A stretch of DNA of 64,000 nucleotides from Symbiodinium microadriaticum (GCA_001939145.1 LSRX01000058.1:1068543-1132542), one strand, 5' to 3'. Positions 36,211-49,654 are shown, counted from the stretch's first letter. Notes: generated by a model from the letters alone, not told the origin. Program-made: numbers and translations.

Positions 36211-39200
36211 TTACAGTATGATGCGTGCCTCACACGAACCCTCCACAAATAACAAGATGTCAGCGAAAAGTCGGCAGCTCTCCAAAAGGGGGAGACGTAC
36301 TCCGTGAGCGTCCTGTGTAAATAACAAACAGTAAATAGGACGCGAGGCCCGGGAAAACACGATGCAAGGCGCTCGAGGACGCTGGAGCCAAGCCAAGGTG
36401 GGTTTCGGCGGGCGCCCAGAGTTCTTCAACTTACGAATGGGAGATACTGGACAGTGACAGTTGCAACCTAAGCTCTGAAAAGTAGACGAATGCCTCGGCG
36501 CCTCAGAGATCGTCCATGTCGTTGCGGCTGGGATCGTACTGTGGAACCAGCCCGGGAACCTGCAATTGCCGGCAGACATTCGAGGCCTGTTTCGGAAGAC
36601 TTGCGAGCTCCAGAAAGAGGAGGCCGCATGAACGAAGAGTTGCAGGTTGGCCGGCTTATGAGAGTTGAGTGAAACGTCGGCAGATCGGCCGTAATTAGCG
36701 TCGACTGCTCGCGCTGCATCATTTTGCTTCTCCCGCGGGTGGTTCGAGTCCAGCGGAGGGATTAACATCCGAAGCAAGGCTGCCGCAGTCACTACACGCC
36801 ACAGAGCCGCCAAAGCGAGGATGTGCGAGAACCGCGAGAAGCCGGCAGCACCTTGAAAGATCGTCTTGGTCAACTGCTTTTGAGTGCTCGAGCCCTGCAG
36901 CCTTTCGTATATCAGTCGATGCTTTCGTGGAAATTTAGGGAATGCAGGCCTTTGGCCGCATCGATTCCACACCACAACAGCAGCCACCATTCTAAGTTCC
37001 GTCCCAGCACCATTCCTCGTCACGAGCACCATGCTCAGCAGTGGTGGCGACCCAAACACGACAGCGCTTCGAACTCGTTCATGACATAGGACAAAGGCAC
37101 ACAAAGATTGACTTATTTTGCCTTGGAGGTCTTGCTGCCATGATTCCCAGGGTACCGCCACTCCTCACAACTTGGGCTCTGTGCATGCAGAACGCTTGGC
37201 TCTTTCAACTTCTGCCGATGAGGCTCTGCATCAATGTGAAAGCTGTACCCTCGCAGCCCTTTGTCGCATGGAGCTGCTGCAGGATCGTCGTGGGCATGAA
37301 GGTCAAGGCCTTGCCAAACCTTATCTTCCGATCCTGCACGACCACGCGCACTTGCAGCCAAAGGTTTCTGCCTGATGTAAAGATTTACCAAATGAACCAA
37401 GCCGCTCGCTCGCCGCGTTCCTTGGCTTCATTGCTTTGACGCTGAGGTCTTCAGTGGAACGCGATGTCTGCCATCAGCTGCCGGGATTCTCCAGCATGGC
37501 CGCCGGAAACGCCATCGTCTCATCTACAGCGAGGAGCAACACCTTCTTGTGCGCAAGCAACAAGCATCTGCGCGACTTTCAAGCGCCACCCCGGGCTGCC
37601 TTCGCCAGAAGCGGCAGCGTCCAGAGCAGAAGGGAAAGGCGCAGCCCGCCTCTGCAAACCATGTGGCATTCGCTCGAAAGTCGGCCACAGGGCCGTGTGC
37701 CTGTAGCGGTGCGACCACGGGCAATCTCCCGATAAGCGAAGGTGCCAACAAACCATCCAACCTCATGCAAAGTCACTCAAGAGTCAAGAGTTTCAGCTTT
37801 GAAGCCAACTTGTCAGTCGCGAGGCTGTCCCAGCAATGGACACGAGGGGTTGCTGGGAGCTTCTCAAGCCCAGCACGAACTGGCGGAACAGGAAGGTGTC
37901 CTGAGCTCGGCTGCACGTCACATGTGGCACCATTGCTGAAACACCTCTCAGCCTTGGCTCTGGGACGCTCTGGGAGCCTGGCGGCAGCAGGAGCCAAGCA
38001 CACGAAGAAGCCCAAGGCGGCGACACGCACCACATTGGGCCGGGCGAAGTCTCGCCAAGAGAAGGGCTCTCTTGGCGAGCCCAAGTCCGACTGAAGCTCT
38101 GTGCCTCGTCATCTGGGCACCACATCCCCCGGCCGAAGAACTCCTTTCGAATTTGCCGGAGGAGGGCACCCTTTCGCCAAGCCTCGGACGAGGCCGGAGC
38201 GTCCAAAGAATCGATGCCCAGGCGGCTGCAGTCAACATCAAGGAAAGGCTGCTCCTCGCAAGCAAGGCCCTTTACCGACACAAGGGCCACTTTATAAGGC
38301 CTATAGTCTGCCAAGCTTCGGGAGCTTGAAGGCCCAAGCTGCCAAGCCAACCGCAAAAGCCTTCGGTCAAGGCGTGACAGTGCCGGCGGGGCTACTCTTC
38401 TTGTTGTCTCAGGCCAGGCGGCACCAATGCTATGCCCTGTCTGGCAGAGGGACCTCATTTTTCGACAGGCACCGAACGGGGGAGCCTTTGGCAGCTCTTC
38501 GGCAAGATGCTGCAGCGCGGCCGCAGATGCCTCCGTGGATTCGGCCGCCAGCAGGCCGTCCGTGAGCCCATCCGCTACCTGAGTGCTGTCGCCATGATGG
38601 CGGTGATGACGAAAGATAAGACCAGGCGATTAGGAGCAGCTTCCCTGCTCTTCCCCGTTCGGGCTCAGGGACAGCCGACCCAAGCGATGCGAGGCCAGTG
38701 GAAAGAAGCAGCATTCTGGGATCCACCGAAGGGCCAAGGAAGCCAAGGCCGAGCCATGGCAGGGCCGTCACAACCAAAGCCACCACCAGCCTTGGATACA
38801 ATAATCACAATAATAGTAGTAATAAGAAGAAGAACAATAATCGCAATAATTACAATAGAAACAATAGTAAGGAAGGGCTCCGGGGCCGCCGTACAAAGGT
38901 GCTTGGCGTAAGAACTCGCAACACAGTCATGGAGACCGGGGGGCGCCCGCTGGCGCGTCGCCTGGGCGGTCCGTTCGATGGCCAGCCTGGCCATCGCAAG
39001 GAGAGGGCACCGTTACGGCGGCCTCATCGTACTTGCGACCGCGGCTCACGAGGATCGGCTTCAGCGCCCAAGGAAGGCTTCCTCGAACGAAGGCGTAGCT
39101 CGTGGCAGCTTGCTTGCTGTAGCGTGCGTCAGGTTGGGACTGAGATGCCCGCCGAACTCGGGCAGCAGGTTGCTGAAGAGCTGAAGCTCGCGCATGCTGA

Positions 39201-39300
39201 GAAGCTGTGCCGCCGAACCTCAGAACGAAGGATGTGTACTTGGGCACTTAGACTCGTCTTGGAGTTCCTCCATCTGTCTGCCAACAAATGACTCTTCAAG
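36211..39300 (-). CDS. unrecognised multi-exon gene
   Basis: A run of coding-like minus-strand pieces: MRELQLFSNLLPEFGGHLSP (39,190); SYAFVRGSLPWALKPILVSR (39,080); LTDGLLAAESTEASAAALQH (38,550) in frame with KVALVSVKGLACEEQPFLDV (38,270) and IRKEFFGRGMWCPDDEAQS (38,130); KVLLLAVDETMAFPAAML (37,550); VQDRKIRFGKALTFMPTTI (37,340); and a 950-base open stretch 37,161-36,211 with a hydrophobic segment ILALAALWRVVTAAALLRML. Several pieces start after CAG. I recognise no family. The gene lies between the end of XPO1 and the gag fragment, in the same orientation. It could be the upstream part of the large modular protein. Confidence 0.4.
38796..38873. repeat. AAT-rich low-complexity tract
   Basis: Imperfect AATAAT/AAGAAG repeats in an otherwise GC-rich area. 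They create a false Ile-rich frame on the minus strand and break the exon chain of the neighbouring gene. Confidence 0.85.
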
Positions 39301-39749
39301 TAGTCCTTGCCGACCCGGCTGATTCCTTGTGCCAGATACGTCAAAAAGTACCTCGAAGCATCTGGAATGCTCGGTACCCAACTCTTGGCATTGCACAGTT
39401 CCCGCATGCTGCATATGAGCTGACGAACAGGGGCACTGAGCGTGCTCGGGCGGCAAGTGGCGTATCTGCCGAATGTGCCGTTGGAAAGGAAAGGACAACC
39501 CCCCTTCCATGTCGTGCCTGAAGGACTTTCTTCCACTGTCTGCGAAGGTGATCCATAGCGACTTTCATGGAAATCAACTCCAAGTCCTACCTCTTCCTTG
39601 CCCTGCCTAAGCCTGACCCGACTGACAGACTTAGAGTCGTTGGTTCCACATACTCAAAGGGCAGGTGAGGGGTTCCTCCTGCTGATGGTTCCTAGCAGCT
39701 TTGTCACGGTCTCCTGTTCTGAAGCCCAAAGCCAAAACGGCGAAGCACT

Positions 39750-42700
39750 GTCACCAGGTCACAATCAAGTTGACATCCATGCCCTTGGCCTGCATCCGCA
39801 ACTGACGCTCCCGCTGCTGCTGCTCGTCCTGTGCCGATTGTCGCTCTACCTGGCGCGACCCGGCGCTTCACTCGATGAGGCGCCAGCATGAGAAAGGCAG
39901 CCCAACCCCTCCTCGTACAGCGCTGACTCGTGGCTGCCCCACTCCTAGCAGCAGCAGCGGCTGGCCCATTCCATGCTGTCTGTGTAGATCCACCCAGCCA
40001 GACCCTCAAACACACCGAAGATCCTTTCACCCCAATAGAGGAAGACCGAAATGACCGAAACTTGCCCAATGGCCTACCCTGGATATGTAGCCAAACTTTG
40101 CAAACAAAAATCAGCATGGCAACACCAAAACGAGACGTCATTTCGCCTCACCCAGTTTCAAGGTGCTCGGAGTCGAAGGTACTCAGTTCGCAAACAATCC
40201 CTAAAGCTCAGTGAACAAAAAGGCTGGAACGGAGCAGGGCAGGAAACACCAAGTCAGTGAATGTTAGTCTCGATATGGTGTGAGTCATGGATATGCCACC
40301 ACATACCCGGGCCAATGCCCCTTTTTCATGTTGGTGCATCACTCCACCACCATAAACCTGAGTGCATCATCTCCATCCCAGTTCTACTTCGTATGTTGAA
40401 CTAGCACTTGTCGCACGTCTTCTGCGTTCATTGCCAAGGACCCCTGCTCTCTACATTCAACGTCTTGGCCTGACCCGGAGGGCCAGAAGGCACCCTGCTG
40501 AATATGGGCGCGGCTTCACTGCAGGGCACAAGTAGGCAGATCAACATAGGCAGAGAGTTGAAACCAGAATGCCGCAAGCAGAGTTCAGCGGTCAAGACAA
40601 GCTCAGGCAAGAACAAGCACCTGCAATTGCCAGGGAAAGAGAAAGCATTCTCTAAACTAAACCGGAACGGCGAAAAACAGTAGAAACTGTTGAACAGAAA
40701 TATCAAACAAGGACGCCCTCGCCACGAATCTTCTCAAAGTCGGAGATGCTAATTACGAGGCACAGCATGATTGCAATTGTAATCGCTGCACGCAAGCTAT
40801 GTCAGTGCTGAATCATAGCTATAGTGGTACTGCGGCACATGTAGGAATGTCGGGTCAGGGACCACTATGTGATGCGCAATGGTATGCACCTTCAGCTGGA
40901 TCAGGAAGTCACGTATGTGCTGCTGGAACCTTCAGAAAGCCATGGGTTCACCGCTTCACTCTCAGAGGAAACGGCCCCGGCTCAACGGGCTGCCGCGACT
41001 TGTTGAAGCAATGCAGCACGAAGATCTCCGCCTACATGGAACCACGTTTGCTCTACGTCTCCAGCCACGCGCGCAGAGCGCGGAAGAGCAGCTTGAACTG
41101 GGCCTGGCTCTTGTTCAGCGTCGGGAAAGACCTCATGCGGATGACAGCTCATAGCTGAATGCATCTGCAAGACGGTTGAGGCTTCAGCTTGCCGATCAGC
41201 TCGAACAGGAACCTGGTGCGCGGCGAATTGAAAAATACCGATGTGCTGCGCTGGTCTGCCAGCGGCCGCTCATTTGGCCAAGCAGCTCCATCACGCGCTG
41301 CTTTGGTGCTGCATCGCTGAGCATCTGATTCTCAGCCGCAACGATGAGTTGCCTTCTAGTCGACAGTTTTGCTTCACTCTCACCCCAAGAACATGAACTT
41401 TTCTTGCTGCCGCCGCAGAGCAGCAAGATGTGCTGCTGCAGCTTGAAGCCACTCTTGTGGGAAGTGTCGGTGAGAACACCGATTACCTCACGGCAGCAAG
41501 CCGAGCAGGACGCAAAGTTGCAGCATCCAGGATGCTTAAAACAAGTCCCAGGCGGCTTGCAGGATCAGGAAATAGTACTGTTTGAAGAAGGGGACCTTCA
41601 GCTTCACAGCCCAGACTCACCAGGAGTCACCAGTCAGCCCCAAAAACGGGTGTCCGGGGACAGCTGCATAAATGCTGCTTGGACCATTCAAGAGTCGCTC
41701 CAAGAACTGGGAGAGGACCTGGGGCCGCAGAATGCCCTCCCCCTCCCCCCGCCCCGGAGCTTAGTCCCAAGGCTTGGCATCGCATCTGCGTGAAGGCCTG
41801 GAGGCCGCTGTCGGCCACTTGTGGCTGCTCGTGCTTCATGGCCCAAATCAGGGAGTCCTTCTTGCCACAAAGACAGGAGGGAGAGAGCCTGCGGGCCCAG
41901 TTCGACTCAGACGGCTTTTCCGAGGCTCGCGCCACGAAGAGGATGAGCTGGGCCTCCGGCAAGTAGAACAGGGCCTGCGCCATTTTGAAGCCCCTCTGCT
42001 CCCTAACTGGGGAACTGGTGCGAAGCGGTGCGAACCTGGAAGCAATTCGCATTGATGGCCTTCAGCAAGTCGTAAAACTTCACCCTGCGAAGTTTTCCCA
42101 CAGCGACGCCAAAGCGACCGCGAGGCGACGGTTCTTGGAAGCTCACAAAGTGAACAGCCGCCCAGACACGGTCCTGTGATCCGGATAGCTTTGGAAGTCG
42201 CCTTTGATCATGTCACACCTCGCACGGAAAGACGCGCCGGCACGAAAGTGACCCGTGCGCCCGCCCTCTCTTGATGTCATCTTCTTTCGATGCCGAAGAA
42301 GCGGAAGGCACGGTGGACAAAGTAGGACTTAGACTTATATGCCCTGAGAGGTGCGCGTGCACTCCAGCACCATCTCGAAGATCCGGCCGACCTCTGACGG
42401 TTGAAGAACGTTTCCCCCAATTGCATCTGAATTTTATGGTGTTTTTGGCGGATCCGAGCCCAAAGCTTCCTGCGAGATGGAGTCCTAAGATGGTACAAAC
42501 ACACCAGAGCGGATTGAACCAGCGCTAGCATTGCCATGCCTACGCTCGCATTGTCCGGCCCGTGCGACAATCAGCACATCTGGCATCCTAATCTCTATAC
42601 TGTTATAATTCGTCTCTTGGGGACTGACCTCGATCCCGAGCTGACACTCCCCGATTCAATGACGAGTCTCGTGTATCCTTGTCGCCAGGACGGTGAGCAG

Positions 42701-45700
42701 ATCCTGGGCTAGAAACCAGCTGCGAGAGGCACCCAACAGTTCACCAAAATGCGCCAAGTCGCCAAGACTTCCGCGTCGCGTGCCTGCCGTGCTCGAAGAA
42801 GCATCCAACATCAAAGGAGACCTTGTGATAACCATTGAACCTGTGGCATGTTGCTGCGGTAGTCTGCCAGAACCGGCTCCTGCAGAGCATTTGAACAACA
42901 AGGATAAGGATTGCTGAAAGCACCTGAAGGCCTTACAGCCAGTGCTATTACTACTTTCACTTGTAATCTGCTCTGCACAGATCGGCTCCAGCAGCGGCGG
43001 GACAAAGCGTTGTGCAATCCTCGGCTTTGGATGATTTAAATTTAGCTCATGCAGTCGTTTTGCGAGTCTTCTCGGAACTCTCCGGGAAGCCGCACTGCGC
43101 AGGTGTCAACCGCACCTCTGCAGCACCCTGCGGGGTAGCTGCATCCACGAAGGAGCGGACCAGCCGCAGCGTGTCACCTGCTCCAGCTCCCACTCCGCTC
43201 TGTGATCCCGGTGCCGCAGGTGCCCAGTGCGGCCACGAAGCGCTTCACATTCCGCAGCAGCTTCACCTAGGATGAAAGATTCAAGAAACATTGCCAAACA
43301 CGGCTTTGAGGCTTCGAAGCCAAAGCTCCGGGCGTTTGCCAGATTCATGACTTGCGCCCCTTGTTGCGCAGTGCTGTGGGAGATGAAATCGCTGCAGACC
43401 TTCATCGAGCCAGAGCAGCCAGATGCATCGTCTAAGACAAAGGAGCCTTGTAGATCTTGAGCATGTCGCCGTAGATGCCTGCACGATGTATACTGACAAA
43501 CGAGGACTGCCCGAGGCTGCACCGCAGGGCACCTGCCAGCTGCGCGTGACATGCCGTGCCGATGGCGACGACCATGCGCTCGTTCACCCGGAGGATCAAA
43601 GAGATCTGCCGCAAGACCTGCAACGAACTGCGGCGGCATGTGATGACCCGAGTACGAATGCCCGACTAGAGCTGCGCCGGAGCTGCTGGGTGCCCGCCTG
43701 TTGGTTCTGCACGAAGGCTTCCAAGGACCCGGTGGCAGAAAGTCCTTCTTAGATTCTGCAAGCAAATTATGGGAGCTCTGAGCTTGCTGCAGCAGGTCCT
43801 CTCAGTATGGCAGCCCATTTATCATTGAAGAGGCCTGACCCACCATGCCAGGACGAGTTGTTGGCTCGGCTGCTCGTGACTGCTCACGTCTGCAGAAACC
43901 AGTGCAAAACATCCGAAGGCACAGTCGCTCGGGCAGAGGCCCATGAGGAGTGCAATCAAGCGAACCTGCAGGACTTTTTTGTTTTTTCAGCGTAGCTTGC
44001 GCAAAAAAAATTGTTCGCCTTCTGGTCCGACGAGGCAGCGCTGATCATGTGCCCGACAGCCTCGAAGAAAGTGCCTCGGAACAGAACAGGCTCAGAGTTT
44101 CTCTTGAACGGAACATTGCAGACCAAGTTGCAGATTTGCAAAGGCTCCAGTTCCGATATGTCCTGCCCACATTCGGTCTTGTAATTGCCGCAGGATGCTA
44201 AACTGCTAAACCAACATGATTTCCAAGGGCACAAGATAAGCCTCAACTGTCCTGAGCGATGTGACTTGGCATGGTCTCGATGAAGGGTGCGGGCTCGTTG
44301 TTCTGCGAATACGAACACATGGCACACTGATCTGCACATCGACTGACTTCGCGACAGGATCCCTCAAAAGGTGGTGCCTGCTGCGTGATGAACTTCTTCT
44401 TGCACTTCTGGCAGATCCGCAGGAAAGTGTCGACTGCCATCTGCCTGAAACCGTTTTCCGATTGACGTGTGCGAAACATGGGCTTCACAAACTCACAAAC
44501 GCAGCTTTGGCCAGGCGGCTGGACCCCGGGAAAGGTCTCGTGCATGAACTCGAAGAGCTTGAAGACCACCTGTCGACAAACTCTGTCGCCAATTCTTGCT
44601 TTTGATCTCTTGCGCTCGGCTTTGGCATCGCCAGAAAACGGCTTGCTTACAGGCAAGGAAAGACCACGCCACCAATGTGCGATCACGGTCAAAACTTGGC
44701 TCCGGTGACGTCTCAGACCGATCTGATCTGTCAACGTGCTACATCGCTCACTCCCCGCCACTGGCCCCTTGCGAGCAAGGCACAGTTTTCAGAAACTTCC
44801 AATGCGCCCGAAGGAACCGTGGGTACTGGCCCACCACGTACCTGAGCCGAACCCAACTTGGCAAGCAGTGCCCTTCTCTCACACAATGACTGCCAAGATG
44901 CATGACGTTGCTCGCCACCGCAGCTTTGTTTTCCTGCACTGCTTGCATCTCCTACTATACTTAGCATCTTCCAGAACTTGCCCAGCTTTGCACTCCTTCC
45001 CCTTCTTCATGTCACAAAGGCTCAGCAGGTCCTTGATTACCTTGCAACTGGAAACTGCCACCACCATCAGAAAGCTTAGAACATGTGCTTTCCGCTCGAC
45101 TTTCATTTCAAGTTCGCATCTTCTACATCTACTTCGTTTCAGCTGCATCGTCATAGAATCCTCTGTCGTGGCGGTGGTGGCCGTATGGCTTCAATTGCGA
45201 GCCATCATGCGACCGCACGATGGCCGCCTCGAAGACTTGTTCGACGCAAAGCCCCGATCCTCCTCTTCTTTTCTTGTTGCTGCTAGGCCGCTAGGCTTGC
45301 TCCTGCACTCATTGTCGCCAGTGCTTTTGCGATCCCTACTACAGGTGGGATTGCTACGAATGCTGATCATCGTCGCTGATGCTTGTGTCTGTGCTGATGT
45401 GGTTTGGCGGTTGCTTGGGCTACTGTGGTCTTGCACTTGCTTCTTTCCATCGTCGTCATGTACTATTACGGTACTATTGAATCTGAATGACTGGCGCCGT
45501 GGTGCGTTTATTCATGTACCCTTGTGTACAGTGCCACCCACTCTCGGTGGCAAAAGCGTACAGCACTAGTTGCATCTCTCAGCACGCCTTGTTATAGGCT
45601 GTGACAACGTAGGATTCGGAGCATGTAAACGGTCGATGGTCGCTGGAAAGTTTCCTGTATACTGAAAACTCCATATTGGCTCAACACTTTGCCTTATTGA

Positions 45701-46283
45701 CGCTGTGGCTGCTTCTGCTAGTGCTACAACGTCGACTATGACTACGACTGCTGCGACTACAACGACTGCGAGAATAGCCGTCACAACTCCTGTGCCATCG
45801 TCACCAGTAACACCCGCTGCAGGGAGGGCTGCCGTGCTAGCTCTTTCGATCTCTGGTGTCACTGGGCATGTCCACTTGGTCACCTGTATGTCAAGCAAGG
45901 CGCCGAGACCACGAACCTTCGCTCATCCACTTCCTGGGGGAGGACGGGCCAAAACATCTTCGGATGGAGAGAATGCTTTCAGCGTCAAGGGAAGGCTGGC
46001 TAAACATGAGGCTTGTGCCCACCCTCTGTAATTGAGTGCATACATGCGCACTTACATATATGCCTGCATTCTTTAGCACTCGCACTCGACCAAGTCAGGC
46101 GAGGTTTGGGGCCACTACATAGCATGAAACGGCTCTTCACTGGCCATCCCAAGGGACTCAGCTCATCTCGGGCACAAGCCAGTACAAATGTATACATACA
46201 TACATACATACATACATACATACATGCCCACATGCATGCCTGCGTACCTCGGTATGGTACGTACGTACCTGCCCACCATATGC

Positions 46284-46322
<39 letters not shown>

Positions 46323-46425
46323 NATCTACATTTACAACATATACTATATATACTATATATACTATATATACTATATATATATACTCTATATATACTATAA
46401 ATATACTATGGCTATATACATATAT

Positions 46426-46468
<43 letters not shown>

Positions 46469-46537
46469 CACCCATGCATCAATTCATCCACCCCCACCGA
46501 TTCAATCCATCCACCCATGAATCCATGCATAAATATG

Positions 46538-46569
<32 letters not shown>

Positions 46570-47110
46570 CCCACACACCCACCTAGATTTATGTATGTAG
46601 GAATTGCCCCGCGCCTGCATGGCACCGCTGATGGAGCCGATGGCATAGCATAGGCGGTTCAGGTTCGTGGGGATCCACTTCTCCATGTCCTTCCTCTCCA
46701 AACACTCCTGTCGAGCCAGCAAGAATAGGCAAGGCGGGAGGTGTGGGCTTCGGCCGGGTCCCTGCCTGCGCCACTCGTTGTAGCACGATGCGCTCCTTAC
46801 AGCTCTGGAGCTCTTCTCGCTCTCGGGTGCTCCGTGCTGCAACCGGGCCAGGAGCCATGTGGCTGGAGTCCAGATGGGTCAAGTAGATCAGGGCCTGAAC
46901 TTCATCTTATCCACCAGCATTCATCTTACAATGCTTTTCAATTCAATGCTCGGTGACACGTTGGTGTCTGCAGGCTCTGATTCGATCAATGTCCCAGTGC
47001 AGCGATATCTTGGCTTTGCGGCTGTGGACACCGGGTCTCAAGGTCCCCGGCTTCGCGCATCATCTTGTACAGCGCTAGCTCATCGGTATCCTCCTCCTCT
47101 ACACGCACCT
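39750..47110 (-). CDS. XPO1: exportin-1 (CRM1), 3' half: nuclear export receptor
   Basis: Exons follow the order of animal and fungal exportin-1. [13 protein letters not shown] (47,110-47,054), LIYLTHLD (46,890), [15 protein letters not shown] (46,710-46,620), [16 protein letters not shown] (45,041), [11 protein letters not shown] (44,930), [20 protein letters not shown] (44,840-44,780), [15 protein letters not shown] (44,570) and [19 protein letters not shown] (44,450) come first. They are followed by [11 protein letters not shown] (44,070), [18 protein letters not shown] (43,610), [11 protein letters not shown] (43,480), [15 protein letters not shown] (43,175), [13 protein letters not shown] (42,882), [12 protein letters not shown] (42,400), DFQSYPDHR (42,205) and [14 protein letters not shown] (42,083). 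The last are [20 protein letters not shown] (41,861), [18 protein letters not shown] (41,490), [18 protein letters not shown] (41,130), [13 protein letters not shown] (40,930) and probably the C-terminal [19 protein letters not shown] (39,870). Exportin-1 binds leucine-rich export signals with RanGTP at the nuclear pore. No exon here shows a stop, so the gene looks functional. Identity is firm; exon ends are approximate. Confidence 0.93.
46190..46570. repeat. composite microsatellite in an XPO1 intron, with assembly gap
   Basis: In order: (CATA)n, (TA)n, a single N at 46,323, ACTATATAT repeats, a second (TA)n and (CCTG)n at about 46,535-46,570. All lie in the intron downstream of the exon encoding [11 protein letters not shown]. 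The N marks an unresolved repeat length. Confidence 0.9.
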
Positions 47111-47399
47111 GACTGAAAAATCCGCAACAGTTCTGCCTCACAGCAGCAAGCGAAGGACGTAAAGTCTGCAACGCTGTATGGTACGCTTTATCACTTGGCC
47201 AAAAATGTGGGCACGTCGAAGGCGCTCATTTGGATGGGTTCCTTCCCTCATTCGAGGGACTGCCCCACTTGAAAACTCAGCGATGCTCTCCTCATCGATG
47301 AGCCCAACGTTAAATCCACGGCCCCGGTTTTCGGGCCCATGACTGTGACAGTTCTACTCCGATGTGGTACCGGCTACGCCGAAACCACTACAGCCGCCA

Positions 47400-48930
47400 A
47401 GAGTTGGTGGCCTGAGCTGCGGACTGCGGATGGAGCTTGGTAAAGCTTCCACTTCCGAAATCAGCCACCTGTCACCTCGTCTGGGGTCCCGGACGCGTGA
47501 CTGCAATGTGTCGATGAGAAGTGCCGTAGGCACCTGCGAGGCGGAACAGGCGAGCATGTGCCGCAAAGGCTTCCAGGGCTCCACCTCCCGAATCCAATCT
47601 TTGCCGGATGTCGCAGACCCGGCTGCAGGCGGCGGCTCGGGATTGGCTTCGGGAACCTGGCTGGGAGGAGCCTGCTTTCGCGCAAAACTCCTTTCAACCG
47701 CTTGGCCCCCAGGCCTCGTCAAAATCCACAACCTCCAGCTGCCCCGGAAGGACGGGCTGCCTGAGCTCTGAAACTCACGGTGAGCGCCCTCTCAGAGGCC
47801 CAGCATCCCAGGCTCCGGCGTTCCCGCGGGCATGGCCGGCGTGCTCGGCCTCTGCGGAAGAGGAGGAGCAAGCAGCTCCTGGTCCTCCAGAAATGGGTTG
47901 TTTTTTAGTGGAACGGCTCTGCGGCTGCGCATGGCTGCGCTCTGCCTCGGCCTCCACGTCCTCCAGCACCAGCTTCCCTGCCGCCTCGGATCCTCTCCAA
48001 AAAGCCAGGGCTCTCAGGGCCGCTGGTCTCGGGCCAAGGACGGGTTTTAAAGTGAAAGTCTGGGCCTGGTTCTGACAGCTACGATAATGAGATTATAATG
48101 AGGATTCATGATGCTCGCTTTTGGCTCGTCCAGCCTGCTCTTGTTCAAGACTCTGCTAGAAAGCTCCAGACGATGGATCGGCTGTCCTGCTGAAGGGGCC
48201 GGGATCGGGGCGTCCGCCGGGACGTCCAGGACGTGGCGGAGATCCGCTTGAAGCTTCGCCAGCCTCGTCTTCAGGAGACGGTCCTGGAAACCGAACGCCC
48301 TCAACTGAGAAAGCACCCGACGCGAGAGTCCCATCTGAAGATCATGGGCCCGTCCTTTTCCGCCACTTTGATCTCAAGCCTCCGGAGGTCGAAGTGGCCG
48401 ATCTCCGCGTCTTTCCGAAGATCCAAGACCTTCTTGGCTGCATGGTGCCGGCTCCAAGCAAGGAGACAAAACAACGCAAACTAGCCTATGCAGGCCTATT
48501 CCTAACCGCTTCTCGTAGGCGTAGACGCGGCAAAGCGCAGGGAGAGCTCGGAGCTTGCTCGCTCTCGCTCTCGCTCTCTCCCCACGTCCACGGCCGGCCT
48601 GGCTTCGGAACTGGTCGAAGTCGAGGTAGACCTTATTGCGGTCAGCTTCGGCCTCAGCGCTTCATGCGTGGCTTCATTCAGACTGACAGGGTGTGGAACT
48701 TGCCGTCCTACATCTCGGAATAGCTCTGTAGAATTACGTAGGTTTGCCCGCTCCGGTAAGGCTGGACTGACAATAGACATCATGGCGGATGCCAGCACTG
48801 TCGGGGGATCCTGACCCAAAGGCGCCAGAGAGGCCTGATGCATGCAGTTGAGCTGCATTGGTATCCTCGTCATCATCATCTGCAGCAGCACCTCATCGCA
48901 ATCCAAGGAGCTGCCTAGACCCAGCAAGCG
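47400..48930 (-). CDS. unassigned exons inside the large XPO1 intron
   Basis: Minus-strand pieces with strong coding character: LDCDEVLLQMMMTRIPMQLN (48,900), continuing to SPALPERANLRNSTELFRDV (48,740); EADRNKVYLDFDQFRSQ (48,650); KKVLDLRKDAEIGHFDLRRL (48,450) followed by EIKVAEKDGPMIFR; LRAFGFQDRLLKTRLAKLQA (48,300) followed by DLRHVLDVPADAPIPAPS; and ALLIDTLQSRVRDPRRGDRW (47,510). None matches exportin-1, whose flanking exons join directly across this interval. They may be the 3' end of the nested channel gene, as cytoplasmic tail, or a separate gene. Confidence 0.45.
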
Positions 48931-49654
48931 TGAAGCCCGCTAACTGCAGACAGTGCGAACAGTCCCTGCGTTGAGAACGAATTCTTGAATTCAACCTGTC
49001 TTGTGATAGATCTACCCCATCATGTTCTGCATCATCTTGATCAATCATTACCACCAAAACCACAACCAACAACACCCCAAAGAAATCATCCCGTGGGGGG
49101 ATTACTGGACCCTTGGAAGACGTTTAAAAGCCCAAAGTGCCAGGCCTGCCATTCGAAACATTCCGCTTTGGTTTGTTGACGGCATGTGTTTTTCGTTGGC
49201 AGGGTTTGTTTTTGCTTTTTTTACACAGGCTGGAGTAGTGCTCGCCCGGCCAGATGCACCGCAGCACATCGCCCTCGTGGCGACATGCTCCAGGCTAAGT
49301 ACGCCCAATCTTCACCATCTTACGAGCTAACCGGTCGGATGAGCTGTTGAAGGAGCTGATAAACTGATGTTCCTGATTGCTCGAGTCATGGAAGAAAAGT
49401 CGAGGTTTGGACGCGCATGTCGCGCATGCGTCCTCGTGAGGCTCAGAGGATGATACAATATGATTTTCAAGTCCAGTAGCGTCACTGTCCCGCTGGGCAT
49501 GCTTTATTTCTTTCTCTGGGGAGAGGGGCAATGGTCGGCAGAAATGTGACTATTCCGCCCTCACCCGCTGCTCAACCCCACCCCTTACCCCTACCCCACA
49601 AGTCCCAGAACAGGAACGAAGCAATGCAAAGCGCAGTCATAAGCCTCGATGCGA

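Noticed and set aside
36740-36765. GGTTCGAGTCC, a tRNA B-box-like word
   Set aside because: No A box at suitable spacing and no cloverleaf could be drawn on either strand. Similar words near 90-110 and 8,120 failed in the same way.
44736-45569. Long plus-strand open frame (277 codons)
   Set aside because: It is the antisense of clear exportin-1 exons ([30 protein letters not shown]) and intron sequence; no family signal of its own.
45566-45898. Val/Ala-rich hydrophobic minus-strand frame resembling a membrane helix
   Set aside because: It is the reverse of an ACG/ACT-rich repetitive tract in an intron; composition explains the hydrophobicity.
46000-46842. Long open frames on both strands through the 46-kb repeats
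   Set aside because: Most of the length is translated CATA, TA and CCTG microsatellite and crosses an N; only the [11 protein letters not shown] part is real XPO1 coding sequence.
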